NCBI GenBank assembly: GCA_965646165.1
Contig: CBFFYP010000099.1
Coordinates: forward strand, 1 to 13,870
Reading direction: 5' to 3'
Origin: MGBC114844 sp910585855
GTDB taxonomy: Bacteria > Bacillota > Clostridia > Lachnospirales > Lachnospiraceae
DNA: 13,870 bases
Below the pieces are notes generated by a model. That model saw only the letters and a program-made list of their open reading frames with translations. It did not search any database and was not told the origin of the DNA. Of this stretch, positions 6,095-13,710 are shown piece after piece. Position numbers and translations under genes: made by a program. Numbering within the stretch: position 1 is the stretch's first letter; each line of letters opens with the position of its first letter.

Positions 6095-8392
6095 TCAACA
6101 CGATTTATTGTTATAATTAATCAAACATCCCTTTAAAATAATCTCTCGTTCTTCATCCGTCAAATCTCCCAACTGCATAGCAAATTCTTTCATTTCTCCA
6201 TCCTTCACCAGATAAGCCAAGATTTCATTCCTCTTTTCTCTTACCGCAGAAGCAATTCCCGGTATAAAAATACAATCTCCATTTTCAAAAGGAAGATCTC
6301 CCTCTGGAATCAAAAATGGCAGCATCCCCCAGTTAATCAAATTTGACCGATACCGCTTCGTTGCATACTCATACGCAATATTTGCCAATCCGCCCAGAAC
6401 TCTTTGACAAGAAGCTGCCTGCTCCCGGGCTGATCCATCTCCCGGCTTTACCGCAAAAATCACACTTCCAATCTCTGTAGCCCGAGCCTTTAAATCAGGA
6501 TAAAACTTCTTAATTGTAGAAAATGCCGCACCAATCGCCTCATTCCTTCTCATAGGACAAGCCCCGGTCACACGAACCTCTTCTGCTGCCCGAATCTCCT
6601 TTGCCCGTCCTACATAAGCCGGATCTTTTCTAGATAAAGTAAACTCTGCAAGCCCCAAAGGATTGGAACGATAAGAAGACGTTTCCCCGGAAGGAATCAG
6701 TTCATCGGTTGTAGTTACCGGATCAAAAATCACAGAAGCTACCTGCAATAAAATATCCTCCGTCAGCTCCGACATCTTTGGCCAGTCCTTAATATTTGGT
6801 CCTAATTTCAATTCCACACTTGTATCAGGCTTCCCTACCCCATTATAAACACGATTTTCATAAATTGTCTGATCAAAGAAATACTGTGGATGGGTATACT
6901 GTACCTCTATCTCGTCTGCTCCCGTCAAATATCCTTTGTTTGCTGCCGTTGCTGCAATCGAACGTGCATCCATCAAAGCTACGGAAGCAATCTGCCCATT
7001 TGTAATCTTTGAACCTTCCCGATTTGGGAAATTTCTGGTAGAATGACGAATACTAAGTCCTTTATTTGCCGGAACATCTCCTGCTCCAAAGCATGGCCCG
7101 CAAAATGCCGTACGAACCGTTGCACCTGCCGCCATAAAATCAGCTACCCGCCCGTTCTTCACCAATTCCATAAAAATCGGCTGACTTGCCGGATAAACAC
7201 TCAGAGAAAACTCATCTGCACCGATATTCTTTCCACGCAAAATATCGGCTGCTGCACATAGATTTTCAAATCCGCCGCCTGCACATCCTGCAATTACACC
7301 CTGTTCTACATAGAGCTTTCCATCCCGTACCTTATCCCTTAAAGTAAAGGAAACCTGATTCTGCCCTAAACTAACCAAGGCTTTCTTTTCCACATCCTCT
7401 AAAATATCCATTAGATTTGCTTTTAACTCTTCAATCGTATACACATTGCTTGGATGGAATGGCATAGCAATCATTGGTTTAATTTCATCCAAATTTACCG
7501 TAATTATCCCATCATAATAAGCAGCCTCTCCCGGATTCAATTCAGCATATTCTTCTTCTCTTCCATGTATTTCATAAAATTCCTTTACTTTCTCATCTGT
7601 TTTCCAAATAGAAGACAGACAAGTAGTTTCTGTTGTCATCACATCGATACCGATTCGGAAATCTACGCTAAGATGCTCCACTCCATCCCCAATAAATTCC
7701 ATCACCTTATTTTTTACATAACCGTTTGCAAAAACCTTTCCGATAATTGCAAGTGCTACATCCTGCGGTCCTACTCCGTTTTGCGGCTTTCCAGTCAGAT
7801 AAACACCTATAATTTCCGGCATCTTAATATCATAAGTCTGGGACAATAACTGCTTTACAATCTCCGGTCCGCCCTCTCCTATTGCCATTGTTCCCAATGC
7901 ACCATAACGAGTATGACTATCCGAACCTAAGATCATCTTTCCGCCGCCTGCCAACATCTCTCTGGCAAACTGATGAATCACTGCCTGATGAGGCGGTACA
8001 TAGATGCCGCCATAACGCTTTGCACAAGAAAGTCCAAACATATGGTCATCTTCATTGATTGTTCCTCCTACCGCACATAAGCTGTTATGGCAGTTTGTCA
8101 GTGCATACGGCACTGGAAATTCCGTCAGTCCACTTGCCCTTGCTGTCTGTATAATTCCTACAAATGTAATATCATGAGAAGTCAATCGATCAAATTTAAT
8201 CTTTAACTTGTCCATTGTTTCAGAAGTGTTGTGCTGCTCTAAAATCCTATATGCTATTGTATTTTTTACTGCTTCTTCCTTTGTTATCGTTTTTCCAAAT
8301 TTTGCTTCTAAAATTGTTTCTGCATCCCTTGTCGCTTCCACAATCTCTGTACCATGCAATACATAAGCACCGCCGTTTGATAATGTAATCAT
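6095..8392 (-). CDS. ybhJ: YbhJ-type hydratase, aconitase superfamily
   Basis: The 765-residue length fits E. coli YbhJ (about 750), a member of the aconitase/isopropylmalate isomerase superfamily of unproved substrate; many are annotated as aconitate hydratase. The cluster ligands are visible: Cys370 in IAGCAGGGFE, and Cys431 and Cys434 in FCGPCFGAG. Their spacing is close to that of aconitase (358, 421, 424 in the pig enzyme), so a [4Fe-4S] dehydratase is expected. SDSHTRYGALG near residue 157 is the superfamily substrate-binding signature, and the last ~200 residues form the swivelling domain (VTGACPMRRNEAIGAAF, then PGDGSAREQAASCQ). Start at 8392 follows GGGAGG. It is a single gene with its own promoter at 8448-8476. 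Confidence 0.88.
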   Translation of the reverse strand: MITLSNGGAYVLHGTEIVEATRDAETILEAKFGKTITKEEAVKNTIAYRILEQHNTSETMDKLKIKFDRLTSHDITFVGIIQTARASGLTEFPVPYALTNCHNSLCAVGGTINEDDHMFGLSCAKRYGGIYVPPHQAVIHQFAREMLAGGGKMILGSDSHTRYGALGTMAIGEGGPEIVKQLLSQTYDIKMPEIIGVYLTGKPQNGVGPQDVALAIIGKVFANGYVKNKVMEFIGDGVEHLSVDFRIGIDVMTTETTCLSSIWKTDEKVKEFYEIHGREEEYAELNPGEAAYYDGIITVNLDEIKPMIAMPFHPSNVYTIEELKANLMDILEDVEKKALVSLGQNQVSFTLRDKVRDGKLYVEQGVIAGCAGGGFENLCAAADILRGKNIGADEFSLSVYPASQPIFMELVKNGRVADFMAAGATVRTAFCGPCFGAGDVPANKGLSIRHSTRNFPNREGSKITNGQIASVALMDARSIAATAANKGYLTGADEIEVQYTHPQYFFDQTIYENRVYNGVGKPDTSVELKLGPNIKDWPKMSELTEDILLQVASVIFDPVTTTDELIPSGETSSYRSNPLGLAEFTLSRKDPAYVGRAKEIRAAEEVRVTGACPMRRNEAIGAAFSTIKKFYPDLKARATEIGSVIFAVKPGDGSAREQAASCQRVLGGLANIAYEYATKRYRSNLINWGMLPFLIPEGDLPFENGDCIFIPGIASAVREKRNEILAYLVKDGEMKEFAMQLGDLTDEEREIILKGCLINYNNKSC

Positions 8393-8420
8393 TTTAATGG
8401 TCCTCCCATATTAATATATT

Positions 8421-8446
8421 TGATAAAGCCCTTTTTATACTTATCA
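8421..8446. promoter_or_regulatory. Possible operator
   Basis: TGATAA (8421-8426) and TTATCA (8441-8446) form an inverted pair with a 14-base gap, placed between the -10 box and the start codon of the YbhJ-type gene. The position suits a repressor site, but the arms are short and A/T-rich and may be chance. Confidence 0.25.
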
Positions 8447-8447
8447 C

Positions 8448-8476
8448 ATTATAATTGGTTCATGCTATGATTGCAA
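8448..8476 (-). promoter_or_regulatory. Promoter of the YbhJ-type gene
   Basis: On the minus strand TTGCAA (8471-8476), 17 bases, then a perfect TATAAT (8448-8453), about 55 bases before the start codon. Confidence 0.7.
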
Positions 8477-8483
8477 GAGTGAA

Positions 8484-9254
8484 TCATTTCTTTTTCTGAC
8501 TCACTTCTTTTAAATTGCGAATTAAAGATGCCCATACATCCTTTACAATCTGCTGTGCTTTTGGCGTCATATCACATTGAATCCGCATCAGCTCTTCCCA
8601 ACTATACTTTGTAATCTCTATTTTAATCTCATTTCCAAGCAGATAGGCAGGAGAAACAGGAAGACTATTACAAATCTTTACAAATACAGAAAGACTTGGC
8701 AGTCTTGCCCCTGTTTCAATCTGACGAATAAAGACAGGATTTACCCCACAGGCAACTGCCAGTTGTTCAGAAGAACACCGTATTTCCTGACGAACCTTTT
8801 TCAGACGTCTTCCAAATTCTTCTGTATCAATCATTCCACAACTATCTTTATTATTTTCATCTTTTACTATAACCGGCTCTGCAAGATTCTGAATCATAGA
8901 ATGTAAGACATCTCTTACAATAAACTGTATTTCTTCAGTTAATACATCCTGCATTGTTATTAAAGTATTCCATTCCCTCTCTGTTTCTTTTATTACTGTT
9001 TCATCTTCCAGTAAATATACTGGTGAAATCTGAAGATTATCGCATATTTTAACCAGCTTTGAAAGACTTGGAAGTCTGGTTCCTGACTCAATCTGACGGA
9101 TAAATACTGGATTAACGCCACATGCATTTCCCAGTTTATCTGATGTTATTTTTGCTTCCCGTCTTACCTTTTTTAAACACTTTCCAAGCTCCTTATAATC
9201 CACTCTATTTAGATTATCATCCTCAAAACTCTCTTCCGTTTCTATTATATTCAT
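8484..9254 (-). CDS. Regulator with two tandem XRE-type HTH modules
   Basis: The 256-residue protein is an internal duplication. Residues 24-123 and 148-248 align end to end at an offset of about 124, each with a Cro/CI-type HTH followed by a short helical tail (EWNTLITMQDVL and SWEELMRIQCDM). The blocks ACGVNPVFIRQIE and RLPSLS are identical in both. The HTH helices lie near residues 37-57 and 161-181. Such proteins bind operator DNA, and two HTHs in one chain would let a monomer read a two-half-site operator. No sensor domain, membrane segment or signal peptide is seen. Start at 9254 follows AAAGGG. Targets are unknown; the gene lies between ybhJ and tatD, all on the minus strand, but ybhJ has its own promoter. 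Confidence 0.8.
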   Translation of the reverse strand: MNIIETEESFEDDNLNRVDYKELGKCLKKVRREAKITSDKLGNACGVNPVFIRQIESGTRLPSLSKLVKICDNLQISPVYLLEDETVIKETEREWNTLITMQDVLTEEIQFIVRDVLHSMIQNLAEPVIVKDENNKDSCGMIDTEEFGRRLKKVRQEIRCSSEQLAVACGVNPVFIRQIETGARLPSLSVFVKICNSLPVSPAYLLGNEIKIEITKYSWEELMRIQCDMTPKAQQIVKDVWASLIRNLKEVSQKKK

Positions 9255-9358
9255 GCTCTACCCTTTCTTGTAACGTAACGCTTAATTTTGTTTCAAAAAG
9301 TATACATGATAATATACTAAGAAGATAGTTTCTAAAAGTTATTTTTACTAACTCTCTG

Positions 9359-10138
9359 CTACAAATTAGAAATTTTATATAATTTTTTTCCATTTTCAAA
9401 AGTAGCAGCCACGACTTCCTCATACGAAATCGATTTCATTCTAGCAATTTCCTCTGCTATATAAATAAGATTAACAGACGAATTTCTCTTTCCCCGATTT
9501 GGCACAGGCGCTAAATAAGGACAATCCGTTTCTAATACAATCCGCTCAAGAGGTGCTTCCTGCACCACTTCCCGCAGCTTTCTGGCATTTGGAAATGTAA
9601 TCACACCTCCAATTCCAAGATAAAATCCTAAATTCAGACATTCCCTTGCAATCTCTGCTGAATAAGAAAAACAATGAATCACGCCCCCAATCTCACCCGC
9701 CTTTTGTGCCTTCAAAATCTCCAATGTATCCTTTGCCGCCTCTCTGCTATGAATAATAACCGGAAGTTCAACCTCCCGAGCCAGTTCAAGCTGACGCACA
9801 AACCAATACTTTTGTATTTCCCGCTCCGGGGTATCCCAATAGTAATCCAGTCCAATCTCTCCAACTGCAACAATTCTCTCCTGCAAAGCAGCATCCCGTA
9901 AAAACGCCATTCCTGTTTCCTCTAACTCTGCCGTTTCACTGGGATGCACACCAACTGCCCCATAAAAAAAAGGATATTGCTTTACCAACTTCAATGTACG
10001 TTTTGAAGAAGAAATACTTGCACCAACATTCACCACTGCTCCAATCTCATGATTTAAAAGTGTTCCAATTAATTCCTGCCGATCAGAATCAAATGCTTTA
10101 TCATCATAATGTGCATGTGTTTCAAAAATTTTTCCCAT
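9359..10138 (-). CDS. tatD: TatD-family metal-dependent deoxyribonuclease
   Basis: The 259-residue length is normal for the family. All metal and catalytic positions are visible: His8 and His10 (THAHYD), Glu94 (VGEIGLDYY), His130 (VIIHSR), His155 (VIHCFS) and Asp205 (LETDCPYLAPVP). TatD proteins are TIM-barrel hydrolases with 3'-5' exonuclease activity linked to DNA repair and quality control; despite the name they are not needed for Tat export. Start at 10138 follows AAGGAGA. In many Firmicutes tatD directly follows metS, as here, but the two are separated by 833 bases holding repeat elements C and D. Confidence 0.93.
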   Translation of the reverse strand: MGKIFETHAHYDDKAFDSDRQELIGTLLNHEIGAVVNVGASISSSKRTLKLVKQYPFFYGAVGVHPSETAELEETGMAFLRDAALQERIVAVGEIGLDYYWDTPEREIQKYWFVRQLELAREVELPVIIHSREAAKDTLEILKAQKAGEIGGVIHCFSYSAEIARECLNLGFYLGIGGVITFPNARKLREVVQEAPLERIVLETDCPYLAPVPNRGKRNSSVNLIYIAEEIARMKSISYEEVVAATFENGKKLYKISNL

Positions 10139-10186
10139 TTTTATCTCCTTACTTTGTTGAATTTAAATCAGAGGAAGATTTTCCAA

Positions 10187-10242
10187 AGAGGACGCCAGAT
10201 TCTGGAATGGCTGTAGAGGACGCCGGATTCTGGAATGGCTGT
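10187..10242. repeat. 28-bp tandem duplication at the outer arm of element C
   Basis: Units 10187-10214 and 10215-10242 are identical except for one base (A/G). Each contains AGAGGACGCC followed by the stem sequence ATTCTGGAATGGCTGT. The unit nearer the core pairs with the far arm (10519-10542); the outer unit is an extra copy. Confidence 0.9.
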
Positions 10243-10560
10243 TATACTGCTGTTCCGCTCTCCAAAAAGCAAGAAATTCTAAAGTTTCTGCCTATCAATT
10301 CATCCAACCGTACGAACCGGGGCGCAATTCGCCCGTACATCAGACAGAACGTTGCTGGTATAAGAAAAGATTCTGCCAACCACAAAACAACATCTCCTCT
10401 CCAATACGGGCTAAACACGCCCCTTTTTTTTCACACACTGCATGGAAGCAGTGTATGAAAAAAATCCTAGATTTTTGAACAGAAACTTAAGAACTTCTAG
10501 CTTTTCTCCAAAGTCACTGCAGTACAACAGCCATTCCAGAATCCAGCTGTTTCTTGGCTT
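10187..10560 (-). repeat. Repeat element C (type 2 of the structured family)
   Basis: Read on the minus strand. The outer 24-bp stem pairs 10519-10542 with 10227-10250 with one wobble. The second stem pairs roughly 10479-10499 with 10271-10292. The hairpin with loop TTCCAT is at 10424-10463. The core stem joins 10418-10423 with 10319-10324 around the facing hexamers, continued by CCCGTAT with GTACGGG. Arms differ from element B, but every stem is retained. It lies head-to-head with element D, with only about 30 bases between their left ends. Confidence 0.85.
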
Positions 10561-10589
10561 CTGAAGAAAAAACAAACAAAATGAAAACT

Positions 10590-10945
10590 TTCTCTATCGC
10601 TATCCAGCCAACAGCCAGATTTGGAGGATTGGTTTCCTCTGTCTGCGACTTCGTAGAACGGTTAGAAAGTCTTAGGTTTCTGCCAAAAATCTAGAATTTT
10701 TTGCATATACTGCTTCCATGCAGTGTATGCAAAAAAAGGGGCGTGTTTAGCCCGTATTTAAGAAAGATACTGCTTTACGGCTGGTAAAATCTTTCCTTAT
10801 ATCAGCAACGTTCTGCCCGCTATACGGGCGAATTGCGCCCCGGTTCGTCCGGTTGGATACACCTTAATACAGAAACCTTAGACTTTCTTACCGTTCGGAG
10901 AGCGGAGCAAACAGAGGAAGCCAATCCTCCAAATCTGGCGTCCTA
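10590..10945 (+). repeat. Repeat element D (type 1 of the structured family)
   Basis: The outer 28-bp stem pairs 10615-10642 with 10911-10938 with one wobble. The second stem pairs about 10662-10681 with 10870-10889. The TTCCAT hairpin is at 10697-10737. The core is clearest here: GGGGCG (10738-10743), TGTTTA, GCCCGTAT (10750-10757) opposite ATACGGGC (10822-10829), GAATTG, CGCCCC (10836-10841). AAGAAAGAT pairs with ATCTTTCCTT inside. It ends TCTGGCGTCC (10934-10943), about 28 bases past the metS stop codon. Confidence 0.85.
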
Positions 10946-10971
10946 CCTGAAAAAAACTTCTATCGCATCTT

Positions 10972-12969
10972 CTAAGAAATTTCAGCCCCAGTTGGCATAT
11001 CCTTCTCGGAAACTATCAATGCCAGCCTTCCCTGTTCATCTTCTGCACAGAGCAACATTCCTTCTGAAAGTACCCCAGCCAAAGTAGCTGGTTTTAAATT
11101 CACCAAAACCATTACTTTCTTTCCAACCATTTCTTCCGCTGTATAAAAAGCCTTAATACCAGAAACAATCTGTTTTACCTGATTCCCAATTTTCACCTGA
11201 GAACAAAGCAGCTTCTTAGATTTTTTCACTTCCTCACAGGCGATAATCTCTCCAATCTGAAACTGTAATTTTGCAAAATCTTCATAACTAATTTCTGGTT
11301 TTGCCTCTATTTCTATGACACTTTGTTTTTGTTTATCATCATCTTTTTGATTCTCTTTATTTTCTTTTGTATTGGCATCTACTGCTTTTTGCTGCTGTTC
11401 TTCTACTGCTGCAAGTACCTTATCCAATTCCAAACGTGCAAATAAAATTTCCGGTGTCTTTGTAACCTGTGTTCCATTTTGAACCTGTCCATACGCATCC
11501 ATCTGATCCAATTTTCGCTCTGCTGTCCCAAGCTGTGCTAAAATCTTTTCTGAAGTCTGCGGCATAAACGGCTTTAAAAGAGCAGCACCAATACTAATCG
11601 ATTCTACTAAATTATAAAGTACTGTTGCCAACCGCCCCCTCTTCGCTTCTTCTTTTGCCAACGCCCAAGGCATGGTTTCATCAATATATTTATTACAGCG
11701 TTTAAACAATACAAAAATCTCGGTAATTGCATCTGCTACCCGGAGTTTTTCCATTTTTTCAACAACTTTTTTTGGAGTTTCCAATGCAATGTGAATTAAA
11801 TCCTTATCGACTTCCTCTTCCACTCCTTCATTTGTCACAATACCGCCAAAATACTTATTTGACATAGAAATTGTTCGATTCACCAAATTTCCAAGTGTAT
11901 TTGCCAAATCTGAATTAACTCGTTCTACCATCAATTCCCAGCTAATAATTCCATCATTTTCAAAAGGCATTTCATGAAGCACAAAATACCGCACCGCATC
12001 TACACCAAATATCTTTACTAATTCATCTGCATAAATCACATTTCCTTTGGACTTACTCATCTTTCCATCTCCCTGCAAAAGCCATGGATGTCCAAAGATC
12101 TGCTTTGGCAGCGGAAGTCCAAGTGCCATCAGCATAATCGGCCAATAAATCGTATGAAACCGAAGAATGTCCTTTCCTATCAGATGCAGATCGGCAGGCC
12201 AAAGTTTTTGAAACCGTTCCGTACTGCTGCCTTCCGTATCATAACCAATTCCAGTAATATAATTGCTCAGCGCATCAATCCATACATAAATAACATGCTT
12301 TTCATCAAAATCTACCGGAATCCCCCATCGAAAAGAAGTCCTAGATACACATAAATCCTGAAGCCCCGGAAGCAAAAAATTATTCATCATCTCATTTTTG
12401 CGGGATTCCGGCTGGATAAATTCAGGATGCGTCTGAATATGATCAATCAAACGCTGTGCATAACGACTCATTCTGAAAAAATATGCCTCTTCCTTTGCAC
12501 TCTCCACTTCACGCCCACAGTCTGGACACTTTCCGTCTACTAACTGTGAAGCAGTAAAAAATGATTCACATGGTTTACAGTACATTCCCTCATAATAACC
12601 TTTATAAATATCTCCCTGATCATAAAGTTTTTTAAAGATTTTCTGCACCTGCTTTTGATGATCTTCATCGGTTGTACGAATAAATTTATCATAAGAAGTA
12701 TTCATTAAATCCCAAATTGCTTTTACTTTTTCTGCTACTTGATCCACATATTCCTTTGGTGTAATTTTGCTCTCTTTTGCCTTATCCTCAATTTTTTGTC
12801 CATGTTCATCTGTACCAGTCTGAAAAAATACCTGATAGCCCTGCTGTCTTTTAAACCGGGCAATACTGTCTGCCAATACAATTTCATAAGTATTTCCAAT
12901 ATGCGGTTTTCCCGAAGTATAGGCAATCGCCGTAGTAATATAATAGTTTCCTTTACATGTACTGCACAT
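10972..12969 (-). CDS. metS: Methionyl-tRNA synthetase
   Basis: The 665-residue protein charges tRNA-Met, initiator and elongator, with methionine. Class I signatures are HIGN (residues 23-26, the HIGH motif) and KMSKS (303-307). The connecting domain carries one zinc site (Cys131, Cys134, Cys148, Cys151). The helical anticodon-binding domain follows. A charged Gln/Lys/Asp-rich linker leads to a C-terminal tRNA-binding OB fold (about 561-665, FQIGEIIACEEVKKSKKL), as in the Bacillus MetS type. The start at 12969 (MCSTCKGNYYITT) is chosen because AGGAGG lies 6 bases upstream and the family begins there. A start at 13068 would add 33 residues read from the T-box terminator. Expression is controlled by the T-box leader; tatD lies downstream beyond repeat elements D and C. 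Confidence 0.97.
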   Translation of the reverse strand: MCSTCKGNYYITTAIAYTSGKPHIGNTYEIVLADSIARFKRQQGYQVFFQTGTDEHGQKIEDKAKESKITPKEYVDQVAEKVKAIWDLMNTSYDKFIRTTDEDHQKQVQKIFKKLYDQGDIYKGYYEGMYCKPCESFFTASQLVDGKCPDCGREVESAKEEAYFFRMSRYAQRLIDHIQTHPEFIQPESRKNEMMNNFLLPGLQDLCVSRTSFRWGIPVDFDEKHVIYVWIDALSNYITGIGYDTEGSSTERFQKLWPADLHLIGKDILRFHTIYWPIMLMALGLPLPKQIFGHPWLLQGDGKMSKSKGNVIYADELVKIFGVDAVRYFVLHEMPFENDGIISWELMVERVNSDLANTLGNLVNRTISMSNKYFGGIVTNEGVEEEVDKDLIHIALETPKKVVEKMEKLRVADAITEIFVLFKRCNKYIDETMPWALAKEEAKRGRLATVLYNLVESISIGAALLKPFMPQTSEKILAQLGTAERKLDQMDAYGQVQNGTQVTKTPEILFARLELDKVLAAVEEQQQKAVDANTKENKENQKDDDKQKQSVIEIEAKPEISYEDFAKLQFQIGEIIACEEVKKSKKLLCSQVKIGNQVKQIVSGIKAFYTAEEMVGKKVMVLVNLKPATLAGVLSEGMLLCAEDEQGRLALIVSEKDMPTGAEIS

Positions 12970-13002
12970 AATAAACCTCCTTTTATTTTTGTCTTCTGCA
13001 AC

Positions 13003-13050
13003 AAAAAATCCGTCCTTCGTCCTCCTGATGTCAGGATTCTTAAAGACGGA
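13003..13050 (-). terminator. Intrinsic terminator of the metS T-box
   Basis: On the minus strand TCCGTC (13045-13050) pairs with GACGGA (13009-13014), with TCCTGA/TCAGGA at the tip, followed by a run of six T (13003-13008). Its 5' side overlaps the antiterminator region, as required for the switch. Confidence 0.85.
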
Positions 13051-13330
13051 CAATCGCCGTGGTACCACTTTAATTTATCTGTATCTTACAATACAAACCT
13101 CACTGCTGTCAGATCCAAACCGATAAAATCTATATTTTCTCTTATCGAATCAAACAACGCTCACAATAACGGGTGAACCCGGTACAATCTAACAAAAAAC
13201 GTTTCTTTCTGCTCGACTGCAAAGCTCTAAGACCATCTTCCACAGCTTTACTCACCATCCCTTTTCAGCCAGTGGGACTCTCTGTAGACTGCCAACACTG
13301 TGTACTCTTCTCTTCACTGCTTCTGCTTTT
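13003..13330 (-). promoter_or_regulatory. T-box riboswitch controlling metS
   Basis: The minus strand carries the T-box antiterminator sequence GTGGTACCACGG (13056-13068), which binds the CCA end of uncharged tRNA. Upstream lie a stem I region with ACAGAGAG and GCTGAAA motifs (about 13260-13290) and a candidate Met specifier ATG in GAAGATGGTC (13234-13236). A second ATG at 13256-13258 cannot be excluded as specifier. Uncharged tRNA-Met would favour antitermination and metS expression. The upstream limit is approximate. Confidence 0.9.
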
Positions 13331-13355
13331 TTTACTTTATTTTCTATCTTTTTAT

Positions 13356-13384
13356 ATTCTATTCGTTTCTTTTTACTTTGTCAA
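13356..13384 (-). promoter_or_regulatory. Promoter of metS
   Basis: A perfect TTGACA (13379-13384), 17 bases, then TAGAAT (13356-13361), a strong sigma-A promoter placed just before the T-box leader. Confidence 0.85.
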
Positions 13385-13459
13385 GCCCTCACCTAAAACG
13401 CCCATGATAAACTTCCAAACTAAGATTTTTATAAAATTACCCAATTTCTATGATAATTT

Positions 13460-13670
13460 CAAAATGAGAATAGGATGCTGCCGAAAAAGACTGGCTTTGA
13501 CTTTCATCAGACGCAAGAGGCGGTTTGCTCCTGTTCTTTGACTGCTTGGCTGTTTCCACAGAAGCCCAAGACTTTCTAACCGTTCTCCGAAGTCGCAGAC
13601 AAAGAACAGGAGCAAACACCTCTCGCTGTTAGTGGAATAGCGGTAGAAGTTATATTTTATTACAGAACAG
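13460..13670 (-). repeat. Core-less derivative of the type 1 element
   Basis: Arms 13513-13540 and 13600-13626 pair over about 26 bases and match the outer stem of element A closely. Between them only 59 bases remain: the inner left arm (ACTTTCTAACCGTTCTCCGA and its continuation) is present but the TTCCAT hairpin, the GGGGCG core and the right inner arm are gone. Flanks match element A too: GTAATAAAATATAA on one side (near 13650-13663) and AGGATGCTGCC on the other (13472-13482). It lies head-to-head with element E. Confidence 0.8.
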
Positions 13671-13710
13671 AAACCGATTTTTAGAAAAGCTCGAATATGA
13701 TTCTTTTTTT

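Noticed and set aside
9712..9901. ORFs antisense or out of frame within tatD, ybhJ and metS
   Set aside because: They overlap genes whose catalytic motifs are complete in one frame; they are shadows of that coding sequence.
10187..10242. CRISPR array
   Set aside because: Only two adjacent 28-bp units with no spacers between them, and no cas genes in the window.
12970..13068. Extended N-terminus of MetS starting at 13068
   Set aside because: The extra 33 residues read through the T-box antiterminator and terminator; AGGAGG and the family start point to 12969.
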